Origin: Microbacterium sp. LWH7-1.2
GTDB lineage: Bacteria; Actinomycetota; Actinomycetes; Actinomycetales; Microbacteriaceae
Length of the DNA stretch: 64,000 nucleotides
Assembly (NCBI RefSeq): GCF_038397755.1
Contig: NZ_CP151637.1
Span: forward strand, 3,038,001-3,102,000
Direction of reading: 5' to 3'
Positions 42,665 through 52,390 of this stretch are shown here, piece after piece. Under the pieces are notes generated by a model. The model was not told where the DNA came from. It worked only from the letters and a program-made list of their open reading frames with translations, and did no database searches. The translations under genes were made by a program, and so were the position numbers. Position 1 is the stretch's first letter; each line of letters begins with the position of its first letter.

Positions 42665-43342
42665 ATGGCGCGGGACCTCTGGCGTGCGGCGACCCGCGCA
42701 GACCTGCAGGGCCTTCCGGCCGACGTCGCGCCCCGCCTGCTCGGGGCACGCCTGACGACGGTGGTCGAAGGCGAGACGGTGGCGGTGCGCCTGACGGAGG
42801 TCGAGGCGTACCACGGTCGCGGCACCGGGCCGGTGCCTGATCCGGGCTCGCACGCGCGCATGGGCCAGACCGCCCGCAACGCGACGATGTGGGGCGAACC
42901 CGGGCACCTGTACGTGTACCTCAGCCACGGCATCCACTCCTGCGTCAACGTCGTGTGCGGCCCCGACGGGGTCGCCGGCGGTGTGCTGCTGCGGGCGGGT
43001 CAGGTGATGGAGGGGACGGATGCTGCGACCCGCCGCCGACCGGCAGCCCGAACACCGCGCGACCTGGCTCGCGGGCCAGGCCGGTTCGGCGATGCGGTGG
43101 GACTGCGGCATCCGATGCACGACGGCATCGACGCGATCACCGGTGCGCCGCTGAACGGCGCGGTGGCCAGGCTCGAGCTGCTCGCCGACCCGCTCGCCGA
43201 GGTCGCGTCGGGGCCGCGCGTCGGCGTCGCGGGCGTGGCCGGGACCGCCGTGTTCCCGTGGCGGTACTGGATCCCGGGCGAGGAGACGGTGTCGCCGTTC
43301 CGCTGGGGGCGCGGCGCGCGCGAGGTCAGCGAAGCGACGTGA
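42665..43342 (+). CDS. 3-methyladenine/alkyladenine DNA glycosylase (AAG/MPG type)
   Basis: 225 residues. Base-excision repair enzyme. TEVEAYHGRGTGPVPDPGSHARMGQTARNATMWGEPGHLYVYLSHGIHSCVNVVC is the diagnostic AAG segment, with the catalytic Glu in VEAYH and the YVYLSHG motif. LRAGQVMEG follows. Cytoplasmic. The C-terminus overlaps that of the giant membrane gene by 17 bp on the opposite strand. Confidence 0.92.
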   Translation: MARDLWRAATRADLQGLPADVAPRLLGARLTTVVEGETVAVRLTEVEAYHGRGTGPVPDPGSHARMGQTARNATMWGEPGHLYVYLSHGIHSCVNVVCGPDGVAGGVLLRAGQVMEGTDAATRRRPAARTPRDLARGPGRFGDAVGLRHPMHDGIDAITGAPLNGAVARLELLADPLAEVASGPRVGVAGVAGTAVFPWRYWIPGEETVSPFRWGRGAREVSEAT

Positions 43343-46300
43343 CCGCGACGACGGTCGTGCGCAGCGCCTTCATGTTCTTCTCGTAGCGGGCGGCCATGAA
43401 GATGAGCAGCGCGCCGCCGAGGCCGAGCCACAGCCACCACGGCACCGCGACGTAGGCGGTCGAGATCCAGGGCCACAGCTGGGCGACCCCGTGCACGATC
43501 AGCACCGCGGACCCCATCAGGAGCGGCGCTTGGAGTCGGTAGACCGCCCCCACGACGACCATCGCGAGCGCCACGACGCCCAGCGACACGATGCGCCACA
43601 GCTCGGACTCGCCCAGCCAGGCCTCGTCCGCGGCGCCCGGGATCGCCGACCCGCCGAAGTCGTGCAATAGCGACGGCACCGTCAGCAGCGCGAGCCATGG
43701 GCCGAGCGTGGGCCATGTGCGCGACCGCGGTGCACGGCGCAGAGTGCGCACGCCGTACGCGATCCCGCCGAGGGCCGGCGGCACCGCGACGAGTTCGATG
43801 GGCCGGACGTCACCGACGGTGAGCGCCATGATGGCGAAGCCGGCGCCCGCGAGGGCGGCCGTGACCGGCAGGGCCAGGCCGAGCCGCGTGCGCGCGGCGG
43901 TGCCGACCACGGTGGCGGCGGTGAGTGCCGACATCACCGCCGCGGTGCGCAGCTCGTCGCCCGTCTGCTGCACGAGCAGCAGCGCCAGCTCGGCGAGGGC
44001 GAACAGCGCCGAGGCGACCGCGAAGCCCGCCCCGGCGGTGAGCCCGACGGCGCGCGACGGCGTCGCGCGGAGCGCCGCGAGCGCGACCGCGCCCGCGATC
44101 CCCGCGCCGGCGACCGCCCAGAGGTCGGGCTCGAGGCCGCCGGCGGGCGCCACCTCGAGGAACCGGATGCCGCACGCGACGACCGCGATGACGAGCCCGC
44201 CCACGGCGAGCACGCCGCCCAGCCGCGTCCAGCGGCGCAGGCCCAGCACCGAGGCGCCGGCCACACCGAGCACCCCCCCGATGACGGCGGTCACGGTCGT
44301 GAGCACGAGGTCGGCTTCGGAATGCGTGAGCGACATCGCGACGACCAGGGCGGCGCCGGCGCCGGCGAGGACGGCCGCCCCGCGGGCGGCGGCCGGTGCC
44401 GAGCCGCGTGCCGTCAGCAGGACCGCCACCGCGACGGCACCCAGGCCCACGAGGATGGCCACCGCGGCGTCACCTTCGAAGCCGGGCAGGACGAGCCCAC
44501 GCAGCCCCATCACGACCGCGGCGAGGCCGAGCAGCAGCGACGTCGGTGTGCGCAGCGTCCAGACGTCGACGAACATCGGGGTGCGGGGAGCGGGAGCGGC
44601 GACCGGGGCCGGCGCCGGAATGAAGACGGGCTCCGCATCGGCGGGAACGTCCCGCCCGGGTTCCCGGAGGGCGGCCGCTCCGCCCGCTGCCGCGAGGGTG
44701 AGTGCCACGTACGCCCAGATCCGCGCGGGTTCCGCCGCGACGAGGAGGCTCGGCGCGCCGGCGAGCACCAGTCCCACGATCCACGCCGGCCCCTCTGCAC
44801 CGGGCCATGCGGCGCCGGCCCGCCGCCGGCGGAGCATGCCGAGGACGGCGCCGACCAGGCACATCGCGGCGACGGGGAGCGACACCGCCTCGACCTCGGT
44901 CGCCGCGCCCAGGAACCAGCCCGCGACTCCCACGACGAAGGCGGCCGTGAGCGAGATCCAGCGGGTGGTGCCGGTCAGCGGCAGGCGGTTGAATCCTGCC
45001 GCGGAGAGGTGCAGCGCGGCGAGCATGATGAGCGTCCCGGCGACGATGCGCGGCTCGTCGGCGACCGGCACGATCGCGACGACCGCGGCGACGAGGGCCG
45101 CCGGGGGCACGATGAGCGCGTACAGGCCCGACGAGAGGCGGCTCGGCCGGGCGAGCGTCATGCCCCAGCCTGACGCGTACGCGACCGCGACCAGCAGCAC
45201 GAGCCAGAGCACCTGCGACCCCTGCCCCTCGAAGGCGCGCTCCACGGCGACGAGTCCGATCGCGATCACCGCCACCGCGGCGCCGAGCGCAGCGGCGGGA
45301 CGGATGCTGCGCACCGGCGTGAACGACAGCGCCAGGCACACCGCCACCGCGACGAGCGCGATGACCACGCCGCGCACCGGGTCCCCGGTCCATCCCTCGA
45401 CGGCGGGCGCCCAGAGGCCGAGGGCGAGACCGCCGGCCAGCGCGACGCTCGCCTCGGCGCGGCGGCGCAGCCGCACCAGGAGCGCCGCGAAGGCCACGAG
45501 CACGACGGCCGACGGCACCACGTACGACTCCACGGCGTCGTGCGTGCCGGGGGTTCCGGCGTCCAGCCACGACCACCACGCGACGATCGCCGCGACGACC
45601 GCCGGCCACGCCAGCAGGCGGCGCGGGGCGTCGAGGAGCGGCATCCCGTCCCGCTTCATCGCGAAGCGATCGTCGGCCGGGTCGGCTGAAGTCGTCCCCA
45701 CCCAGCCACGGGAGACGGATGCTGCGGCGAAGCCGAGGGCGACGAGCACGAGTGCGGCCCACGCGAGGAGGGGAGTCACCGGCCACACCACGACGAGCAC
45801 GGTGAGGGCTGGGCCGAGATCGGCGGCCAGGCGGCGCAGCACTGCGGCGCGTGGTCGCGGCGGTGCGGACGCGATGTCGGTCGGCCCCTGCGAAGCCGGC
45901 GCCGGCGGGGCGTCGTCGCCGGCGCGATGACGCAGGGCGGTGGCCGCCGAGACGAGCGGCACGACGACCGCGGCGGCGGTGAGGGCGAGCGGCGCCCAGT
46001 CCGCGTCGCGCAGGCCGACGGCGCCGAGCACGTCGTAGGTCGTCGCGGCCGCGACCGGCGCTGTCAGGGCAGCGGCCAGGATCGGGGGCACTCCGGTGAC
46101 GCGGGTGACGCCGAACGCGACGATCGCGAGTCCCGCGAGCAGGAGTGCGCCGCGCGCGATGCCGAGGCCGGGCTCGCCGATCGCGGTCAGCAGCGGGTTC
46201 GCGGGCGCACCGCTGCCCGGCGTCGTCACGGCCGTGAACGCGCCGATGAGGCTGAACGCCACGAGCACCTCGGCGGAGGCGGCCAGCGCGGTGCGGCTCG

Positions 46301-48500
46301 CGCGCTCCACCGGCAGCGCGAGCGCAGCGATCAGGGCCGCCAGGCCCACCCACTGCAGCAGCGCCGCGATGACCGGTCCCCCCGCGCCCGTCAGGCCCGT
46401 GACGGCAGCGAGGGCGCTCGGAGCGAAGATCGTCGACACCGCGGCGACGGCGACGGGTGCGACGGCCGCGGCGACCGCCGCGACGTCGGTCGGCCGCAGC
46501 ACCATCCCCAGGGCGATCGGGTACGCCATCGCGGCGGCGATTCCGACGAGCCACAGCCACGGGGTGGCCGCGCCGCCGACGTACGCGGTGACGGCGGCGA
46601 TCCCGCCGGCGACCAGGTACCCGACCGGGACTCCTCGCGCCGCGATGCCGGTGTCGGGATCGGGCTCGGCGAGGGCCGGGCCGCCGCGGCGGCGATCGCT
46701 GCTCCGGACGATCGCGACGACCGCGACCGCGACGATGACCAGCGCGACGGCGATGCCGACGAGGACGGCGGGCACCGCGGTGCGGGCGCCCGCGACCAGC
46801 AGGAGGATCGTCGCCACGATCGGAACGAGCCGGCGCGGCAGCGGGCGGGCGAGCGTGGGCGCGGCGAACAGCAGTCCCGCGATGAGCGCCGCGGAGATCA
46901 GCGCGAGTAGCGGCGCCTCCGGCGCCGCGGCGGGGAGGGCGAAGGGGTTCGTCCGCCACACCGTCCAGGAGGCGCCGATCGCGGTGACGGCCGTCATTGC
47001 CCAGCCGAGCACCACGACGACGATCGACAGCCCGCCGACGGTGGCGGAGGCGATCGCCGCAGGCAGCGACGCGGGGACCCCGCGGCGGCTCCGTACGACG
47101 TCGACGACGACGGCGACGAGCACGGCCAACACCGGTGCGACGAGCACGCCGTACAGGGGCAGCTCGCTGCGGAGGGCGAGCTGCCAGCCCGCCAGACCCG
47201 CTGCCGCCGTCGCGACGACCGAGCCGACCCCCGAGATCACGCCCGCCGCCGGCAGGGGTGCGCCGTCGACCGGGCGGTGCGCGAGCCGCGCGTGGGCGAT
47301 GCCGAGCACGACGAGCCCCATGCTGGACCAGATCACGACAGGCAGCGCATCCCAGGTCATGAAGGCCGCGGTGAGCCCCGCCGCCACCAGCGCCCCCACG
47401 CCGCTCAGCGAGAGCACGAGGCGCTCGGCGACGGCGTCGGCGCCGCGGCGCGCGGACGAGAGGGGTGCGGGGAGCGCGTGCACCAGGCCGCCGGCCGCGG
47501 CCCCGAGCAGGCCGGCCGTCAGCGCCTCGGCGGGCGGCAGCGACGTCAGGCCGCCCACGAGGAATCCGAGGCCCGCGGGCAGCGCGAGCGAGGCGGCGAG
47601 GTCGGGTCCGCGCAGGTGCGAGATCCGTGCCCACACGCGGCAGAGCACCGCGACGACGAGGGCGGACACCCCCGCGTACAGCGAGGCATCGGTCGACCCG
47701 GTGCCGAGCAGGTCGTTCGCTCGCACGGCCCACGCGTCGAGTGCGAGCAGTCCCACGCCGAGCACGCCGATCGCCTCGGCCGTCGCCCCCAAGTCGCGGC
47801 GGCGCAGCCACGACGCCAGCACGATGGTGGCGAGCGTGATGCCGCCGATGATGAGCGCCCGCACGGCGATGCCGGCGACGAACCACGCCAGCAGCAGGAA
47901 GAACACGGCGGCGACGCCGACCAGCGAGACCCCGACGATCAGCAGCAGCACCGGGACGGTCAGCCGGCGGCGGGGAGCGGATGCCGTCACCGCCGCGGGT
48001 GCGGACGACCCAGGGCGCTGAGGCACCGAGGCGGCGGGTGCGGGCGGTGCGGGCGGGCGCGGGGGCACCACGATCTCGGGTGCCATCCTCGTGGGAGCCG
48101 CGGTGGCGGACCCCTGTACGGTGACGAGCCCGATCGCGTCGGGTGTCGTGAGAGACGTCACGTTCGCGGGCCCGGCGGCGACCGTGACCGCGCCGGTCTC
48201 TGCCGCGACGGGAACGGGCGATGCGGCCAAGGTCGCGGGCGCAGCATCCGTCGTCGCCATGGCGGCCGTCACGTGCGCGAGGCGGATCGTGTCCATCAGC
48301 TGCTGGCGGGACAGCTCGAGCGTGAGCATCTGGCGGCCGAGCTCCAGGACGCGGGGCGCGCGCGGGTCGGTCAGCGCGAAGCCGCACGCCCCGCAGACCT
48401 GCGCCGTGACGGCGGTGAAGCACGACGGGCACCGGTGCGCGTCGGCGAGATCGAAGGGAGACGCGGGCCACAGGGGGCCGTCGTCGTGCGATTGGCTCAT
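43326..48500 (-). CDS. Giant polytopic membrane protein, SCO7613-like, with N-terminal zinc ribbon
   Basis: 1724 residues. N-terminal zinc ribbon CPSCFTAVTAQVCGACGFAL (about 24-43), a helix, a Pro/Ala-rich linker (about 150-195), then dozens of hydrophobic helices to the end (for example RLTVPVLLLIVGVSLVGVAAVFFLLLAWFVAG). This is the layout of the actinobacterial SCO7613 C-terminal domain family; its role is unknown. ATG 48500 has GGAGAGGGGATGAC upstream. The sheer number of helices in one chain is striking. Stop overlaps the DNA glycosylase gene. Confidence 0.85.
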   Translation of the reverse strand: MSQSHDDGPLWPASPFDLADAHRCPSCFTAVTAQVCGACGFALTDPRAPRVLELGRQMLTLELSRQQLMDTIRLAHVTAAMATTDAAPATLAASPVPVAAETGAVTVAAGPANVTSLTTPDAIGLVTVQGSATAAPTRMAPEIVVPPRPPAPPAPAASVPQRPGSSAPAAVTASAPRRRLTVPVLLLIVGVSLVGVAAVFFLLLAWFVAGIAVRALIIGGITLATIVLASWLRRRDLGATAEAIGVLGVGLLALDAWAVRANDLLGTGSTDASLYAGVSALVVAVLCRVWARISHLRGPDLAASLALPAGLGFLVGGLTSLPPAEALTAGLLGAAAGGLVHALPAPLSSARRGADAVAERLVLSLSGVGALVAAGLTAAFMTWDALPVVIWSSMGLVVLGIAHARLAHRPVDGAPLPAAGVISGVGSVVATAAAGLAGWQLALRSELPLYGVLVAPVLAVLVAVVVDVVRSRRGVPASLPAAIASATVGGLSIVVVVLGWAMTAVTAIGASWTVWRTNPFALPAAAPEAPLLALISAALIAGLLFAAPTLARPLPRRLVPIVATILLLVAGARTAVPAVLVGIAVALVIVAVAVVAIVRSSDRRRGGPALAEPDPDTGIAARGVPVGYLVAGGIAAVTAYVGGAATPWLWLVGIAAAMAYPIALGMVLRPTDVAAVAAAVAPVAVAAVSTIFAPSALAAVTGLTGAGGPVIAALLQWVGLAALIAALALPVERASRTALAASAEVLVAFSLIGAFTAVTTPGSGAPANPLLTAIGEPGLGIARGALLLAGLAIVAFGVTRVTGVPPILAAALTAPVAAATTYDVLGAVGLRDADWAPLALTAAAVVVPLVSAATALRHRAGDDAPPAPASQGPTDIASAPPRPRAAVLRRLAADLGPALTVLVVVWPVTPLLAWAALVLVALGFAAASVSRGWVGTTSADPADDRFAMKRDGMPLLDAPRRLLAWPAVVAAIVAWWSWLDAGTPGTHDAVESYVVPSAVVLVAFAALLVRLRRRAEASVALAGGLALGLWAPAVEGWTGDPVRGVVIALVAVAVCLALSFTPVRSIRPAAALGAAVAVIAIGLVAVERAFEGQGSQVLWLVLLVAVAYASGWGMTLARPSRLSSGLYALIVPPAALVAAVVAIVPVADEPRIVAGTLIMLAALHLSAAGFNRLPLTGTTRWISLTAAFVVGVAGWFLGAATEVEAVSLPVAAMCLVGAVLGMLRRRRAGAAWPGAEGPAWIVGLVLAGAPSLLVAAEPARIWAYVALTLAAAGGAAALREPGRDVPADAEPVFIPAPAPVAAPAPRTPMFVDVWTLRTPTSLLLGLAAVVMGLRGLVLPGFEGDAAVAILVGLGAVAVAVLLTARGSAPAAARGAAVLAGAGAALVVAMSLTHSEADLVLTTVTAVIGGVLGVAGASVLGLRRWTRLGGVLAVGGLVIAVVACGIRFLEVAPAGGLEPDLWAVAGAGIAGAVALAALRATPSRAVGLTAGAGFAVASALFALAELALLLVQQTGDELRTAAVMSALTAATVVGTAARTRLGLALPVTAALAGAGFAIMALTVGDVRPIELVAVPPALGGIAYGVRTLRRAPRSRTWPTLGPWLALLTVPSLLHDFGGSAIPGAADEAWLGESELWRIVSLGVVALAMVVVGAVYRLQAPLLMGSAVLIVHGVAQLWPWISTAYVAVPWWLWLGLGGALLIFMAARYEKNMKALRTTVVAVTSLR

Positions 48501-48724
48501 GTCATCCCCTCTCCGGGATTGACGACATGGTCCAGGAGGATCCGCCGCGCGCGCGAGAATTTGTGGACAGGCACAGGCCTCTCGGCGCCCCAGGCGGCTC
48601 GCATTGGACCACTTGCTAGGAGAGATTCCTGCCCCGGAATATAGCGGTGCTCGCACGGATCGCCCCGCAACCTCGACGCGTGAGGCGGAACCGGGCCGCG
48701 TCAAGTCCGACACGCCGTCCGTGC

Positions 48725-48730
48725 TAGACT
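48725..48730 (+). promoter_or_regulatory. Putative -10 of the ribosomal protein operon
   Basis: TAGACT; would give a leader of about 155 nt containing the REP-like element. The -35 is weak. Confidence 0.35.
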
Positions 48731-48766
48731 GACTCTTTGTCTGCGCGCCTCCAGCACGCAGTACGT

Positions 48767-48798
48767 GTTTCGACTCGCTTCGCTCGTTCAACGACCGG
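48767..48798 (-). repeat. Single REP-like element in the rpmB leader
   Basis: Reverse-oriented copy (GTTTCGACTCGCTTCGCTCG then TTCAACGACCGG), same family as 33945-34040 and 40235-40618. Confidence 0.8.
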
Positions 48799-48891
48799 AA
48801 GATTCCGGGCGGTGGCGGCGCATGCATCGAGATGCAGACAAGGGATCTTGGGTGAGGCCGTCCGGCCCCACGGTACTAAGGAGACATCACT

Positions 48892-49127
48892 ATGGCAGCA
48901 GTGTGCCAGGTGACCGGAGCGGTTCCCGGCTTCGGTCACAACATCTCGCACTCGCACCGCCGGACGAAGCGGCGCTTCGACCCGAACGTGCAGAAGAAGA
49001 CCTACTTCGTTCCGTCGCTGGGTCGCAACATCAAGCTGAACGTTTCGGCCAAGGGCATCAAGGTCATCGACGCCCGCGGCATCGAGGCGGTCGTGCGTGA
49101 CCTCCAGGCGAAGGGTGTGAAGCTCTA

Positions 49128-49128
<1 letters not shown>
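48892..49128 (+). CDS. rpmB: 50S ribosomal protein L28
   Basis: 78 residues. [35 protein letters not shown] is the L28 signature. Only one cysteine, so this is the zinc-free (C-) form. Strong AAGGAGACATCACT ribosome site. TAATG overlap with rpmG gives translational coupling in rpmB-rpmG-rpsN. Confidence 0.97.
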
Positions 49129-49298
<170 letters not shown>

Positions 49299-49302
49299 TC
49301 CA

Positions 49303-49608
49303 TGGCTAAGAAGAGCAAGATCGCGCGCAACAAGCAGCGCCAGGAGGTCGTCGACCGCTACGCCGCCAAGCGCCTCGAACTGAAGAAGGCGCTCGTTTCG
49401 CCGACGTCGACCGACGAGGAGCGCGAAGCCGCTCGCGTGGGCCTGCAGAAGCTGCCCCGCAACGCGTCGCCGGTCCGCCTGCGTTCGCGCGACGTCATCG
49501 ACGGCCGCCCCCGCGGTGTCCTCACGAAGTTCGGCATCTCGCGTGTCCGCTTCCGTGACATGGCGCACCGTGGCGAGCTGCCCGGCGTGACCAAGTCGAG
49601 CTGGTAAG
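49303..49608 (+). CDS. rpsN: 30S ribosomal protein S14 (long, zinc-free type)
   Basis: 101 residues. [31 protein letters not shown] and [32 protein letters not shown] define the long S14 without the CxxC zinc knuckle. Preceded by GGAGCG. Last gene of the operon, followed by a strong terminator. Start ATG at 49303; a TTG-type alternative one codon upstream (49300) is not needed. Confidence 0.96.
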
Positions 49609-49620
49609 CACCCGCTTCAC

Positions 49621-49660
49621 AGAAGGCCCGGAGTTCCTCGGAACTCCGGGCCTTCTGCTT
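49621..49660 (+). terminator. Rho-independent terminator of rpmB-rpmG-rpsN
   Basis: Perfect 16-bp stem (49621-49636 with 49641-49656), tetraloop CTCG, followed by GCTTT. Confidence 0.85.
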
Positions 49661-49685
49661 TCATTCGACATCTGGACGCGCGGTG

Positions 49686-49697
49686 TGTATCGTTACA
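49686..49697. promoter_or_regulatory. Candidate LacI-type operator
   Basis: TGTATCGTTACA, a CG-centred 12-bp near-palindrome 35 bp before the arabinofuranosidase start. Likely bound by the LacI regulator encoded at 51295. Confidence 0.5.
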
Positions 49698-49731
49698 AAC
49701 CGTCTTATCCGATGTTTCGAAGGAGAACACC

Positions 49732-51258
49732 GTGCCCGACCTCCGCGCCCGCGCCGTCGTCGACCTGGACGTCCCCGGTCCGGTCATCAGCCGCCACCTC
49801 TACGGTCACTTCGCCGAGCATCTCGGGCGGTGCATCTACGGCGGCTTCTACGTGGGCGAGGACTCCGATGTCCCGAACGAGCGCGGCATCCGCCTCGACG
49901 TGGTCGAGGCACTCAAGCGCATCGGCATTCCGAACCTCCGCTGGCCGGGCGGCTGCTTCGCCGACGAGTACCACTGGCGTGACGGGATCGGGCCCAAGGA
50001 GTCCCGGCCCCGCATGGTGAACACCCATTGGGGCGACATCGTCGAGAACAACCACTTCGGCACGCACGAGTTCATGGACCTGTGCGAGATGCTCGGCGCA
50101 GACGCGTACGTGAGCGGCAACGTCGGCAGCGGCAGCGTGCAGGAGATGAGCGACTGGGTCGAGTACCTCACGCGCGACGGCGACAGCCCGATGGCGAGCC
50201 TGCGCCGGGCCAACGGACGCGACGAGCCGTGGAAGGTGCCGTTCTGGGGCATCGGCAACGAGGCGTGGGGCTGCGGCGGGAACTTCACCGCCCCCCAGTT
50301 CGCCGCCGAGGCGCGACGCTACGCCACCTTCTGCCGCGACCACGGCGGAAACAAGCTGTACCGGATCGCCGCCGGCGCGTCCGACGACGACGTGACCTGG
50401 ACGACGGCGCTCATGGAGGCGCTGAACTGCCTGGGGTGCCAGCACGACCCCAAGAACATCTTCCAGGCGATCTCGTTCCACTACTACACCGTCGCCGGCA
50501 CCTGGGAGCACAAGGGCAGCGCCACCTCGTTCTCCACCGAGGACTACTACGCGACGATGTCGAAGGCGCAGGACATCGAGCGGGTCATCAGCACGCACGC
50601 CCGGATCATGGACGCCTACGACCCGGGCAAGAAGGTCGGGCTCGTGCTCGACGAGTGGGGCACGTGGTGGGACGTCGAGGAGGGCACGAACCCGGGCTTC
50701 CTCTACCAGCAGAACACCGTGCGGGACGCGCTCGTGGCCGCCGTGCACTTCGACGCGTTCCACCGCAACGCCGACCGCCTCGCGATGGCCAACATCGCGC
50801 AGACGGTGAACGTGCTGCAGGCGATGCTGCTGACGGATGCGGAGACCGGCGCCCTCGTGCTCACGCCGACATACCACGTCTTCGAGATGAACCGCGGTCA
50901 CCACGACGCGACGTCGCTCGCTGTCCACGTTCTGGACGCCCCCGACTCCCGCGAGGCGGACGGTCGACCGCTGCAGGTGGTGTCGGCGTCGGCGAGCACC
51001 AAGGACTCGACGGCGCTGCTCTCGCTGAGCAACCTGGACGCCGAGGCATCCCTGACCATCGACGTCGACCTCCGCGGCCGAGCCGTGACGACCGCGGTCG
51101 CCCGCGTACTCGCCGGCGACTCGGCCGCCGCGCACAACACCGCGGAGAGGCCGGATGCCGTGGCCCCGGTGGCGCTGGACACCGAGCTGCGCGAGGGCAC
51201 GCTGCGCGTGACGCTGCCGGCGCATTCGTTCGCTACGGTCGCGCTGCAGTTGGCCTGA
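49732..51258 (+). CDS. GH51 alpha-L-arabinofuranosidase
   Basis: 508 residues, no signal peptide, so it acts in the cytoplasm on imported arabino-oligosaccharides. GH51 features: ISRHLYGHFAEHLGRCIYGG, RWPGGCFADEYHWRDGIGP, acid/base Glu177 in GIGNEAWG and nucleophile Glu308 in LDEWGTWWD. The C-terminal beta domain is present (LSNLDAEASLTIDVDLRG). GTG start with AAGGAG 7 nt upstream. Followed by its probable LacI regulator, with an operator-like palindrome upstream. Confidence 0.95.
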   Translation: MPDLRARAVVDLDVPGPVISRHLYGHFAEHLGRCIYGGFYVGEDSDVPNERGIRLDVVEALKRIGIPNLRWPGGCFADEYHWRDGIGPKESRPRMVNTHWGDIVENNHFGTHEFMDLCEMLGADAYVSGNVGSGSVQEMSDWVEYLTRDGDSPMASLRRANGRDEPWKVPFWGIGNEAWGCGGNFTAPQFAAEARRYATFCRDHGGNKLYRIAAGASDDDVTWTTALMEALNCLGCQHDPKNIFQAISFHYYTVAGTWEHKGSATSFSTEDYYATMSKAQDIERVISTHARIMDAYDPGKKVGLVLDEWGTWWDVEEGTNPGFLYQQNTVRDALVAAVHFDAFHRNADRLAMANIAQTVNVLQAMLLTDAETGALVLTPTYHVFEMNRGHHDATSLAVHVLDAPDSREADGRPLQVVSASASTKDSTALLSLSNLDAEASLTIDVDLRGRAVTTAVARVLAGDSAAAHNTAERPDAVAPVALDTELREGTLRVTLPAHSFATVALQLA

Positions 51259-51282
51259 CGGCCCACCCGGACAGCCGAGGGA

Positions 51283-51288
51283 TAGAGT
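51283..51288 (+). promoter_or_regulatory. -10 element TAGAGT, leaderless start of lacI-type gene
   Basis: TAGAGT with 6-nt spacing to ATG 51295. Confidence 0.55.
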
Positions 51289-51294
51289 TCGGCA

Positions 51295-52296
51295 ATGGCC
51301 ACCCTGCGCGACGTCGCCAAGGCTGCCGGCGTCTCGCCGATGACGGTGTCGAACGTGCTCAACAAGCACCCGCATGTGCGCGCGGAGACGCGTGAGCGGG
51401 TGCTCAAGGCGATCGACGACCTCGGCTACCGGGTCAACGTGGCCGCCCGCAACCTGCGGGCGGGGCGCACCAACACGATCGGGTTCGCCGTGCCCGAGGT
51501 CGAGTCGCCGTACTTCGGGCAGCTGGCTTCGCGCATCATCGCGAAGGCGCACGATGCGGGCTATCGCGTCGCGATCGAGCGGACCGGAGCGTCGCGCGAG
51601 AACGAGCTCTCGGCGATCGCGTCGTCGCGCACGCGGATGTACGACGGCCTGATCCTCTCAGCAGTCGGACTCGGACCTGCGGACCGCGAACTGCTCGACA
51701 CCGACATGCCCATGGTGATCCTCGGCGAGAGCCTGTTCGGCGCACCCGTCGACCACATCGCCCTGCCGAACGAGGAGGGCACCTACGCCGCGACGACGCA
51801 CCTGATCGAGAGGGGATGCCGCCGGATCGCCATCGTCCAGGGTGGCGACCCGGACAGGCTCAGCGTGACATCCCTGCGCCACGCGGGGTACCGGCGGGCG
51901 CTGGCCGATCACGGGATGGACCTCGATCCATCGCTCGTCGTCCAACGCGATCATCTGAGCCTGGAGGACGGGCGAACCGCCGCCCACCAGCTCGTCGACG
52001 CGGGCGCCGGACTGGACGCCGTGGTGTGCATCACCGACACCGTCGCGCTCGGCGTGCTGCGGGGACTCGCCGACCGCGGGCTCTCCGCGCCCGCCCAGGT
52101 GCGCGTCGTCGGGTTCGACGACATCCTCGAGGCCCGGTACAGCGTGCCCAGCCTCACGACGATCAACCCCGATCACGAGGAGGTCGCCCGGCTCGCCGTC
52201 GAGCTCCTGCTCGCACGGCTGGCGGATGCCCCGGACTGGCAGCCCCAGGACCACGTCACCGGGTTCCGCCTGGTCGCGCGCGAGTCGACCGGGTGA
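51295..52296 (+). CDS. LacI family transcriptional regulator
   Basis: 333 residues. Helix-turn-helix ATLRDVAKAAGVSPMTVSNVLNKHPHVRAETRERVLKAIDDLGYRVN (1-50) with hinge helix, then a periplasmic-binding-type sugar domain (TNTIGFAVPEVESPYFGQLASRIIAKAHDAGYR; VRVVGFDDILEARYSVPSLTTI). Follows the arabinofuranosidase, so arabinose or arabino-oligosaccharide sensing is inferred. Confidence 0.94.
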   Translation: MATLRDVAKAAGVSPMTVSNVLNKHPHVRAETRERVLKAIDDLGYRVNVAARNLRAGRTNTIGFAVPEVESPYFGQLASRIIAKAHDAGYRVAIERTGASRENELSAIASSRTRMYDGLILSAVGLGPADRELLDTDMPMVILGESLFGAPVDHIALPNEEGTYAATTHLIERGCRRIAIVQGGDPDRLSVTSLRHAGYRRALADHGMDLDPSLVVQRDHLSLEDGRTAAHQLVDAGAGLDAVVCITDTVALGVLRGLADRGLSAPAQVRVVGFDDILEARYSVPSLTTINPDHEEVARLAVELLLARLADAPDWQPQDHVTGFRLVARESTG

Positions 52297-52314
52297 GCCC
52301 GGCGTGAGATGGCG

Positions 52315-52334
52315 CGGGGCTCTTCGGAACCCCG
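52315..52334 (+). terminator. Terminator-like hairpin with TTCG tetraloop
   Basis: 8-bp stem with one mismatch closing a TTCG tetraloop, 18 bp after the LacI gene. Confidence 0.45.
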
Positions 52335-52390
52335 GGCCTTCCGCATGTCAACCGCGTGCCTCCCCCGCCCGCGAGCGGGAGGATGGGGAC

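Larger units (their letters stand above)
48501..48891. other. Intergenic region between giant membrane gene and rpmB
   Basis: 391 nt without a gene. It holds a possible -10 TAGACT at 48725-48730, a REP-like element at 48767-48798, and a long leader ending in AAGGAG before rpmB. I see no Zur box here. Confidence 0.6.

Noticed and set aside
43591..45930. 779-codon plus-strand open frame inside the giant membrane gene
   Set aside because: Ala/Ser/Thr/Arg-rich low-complexity translation antisense to clear membrane helices.
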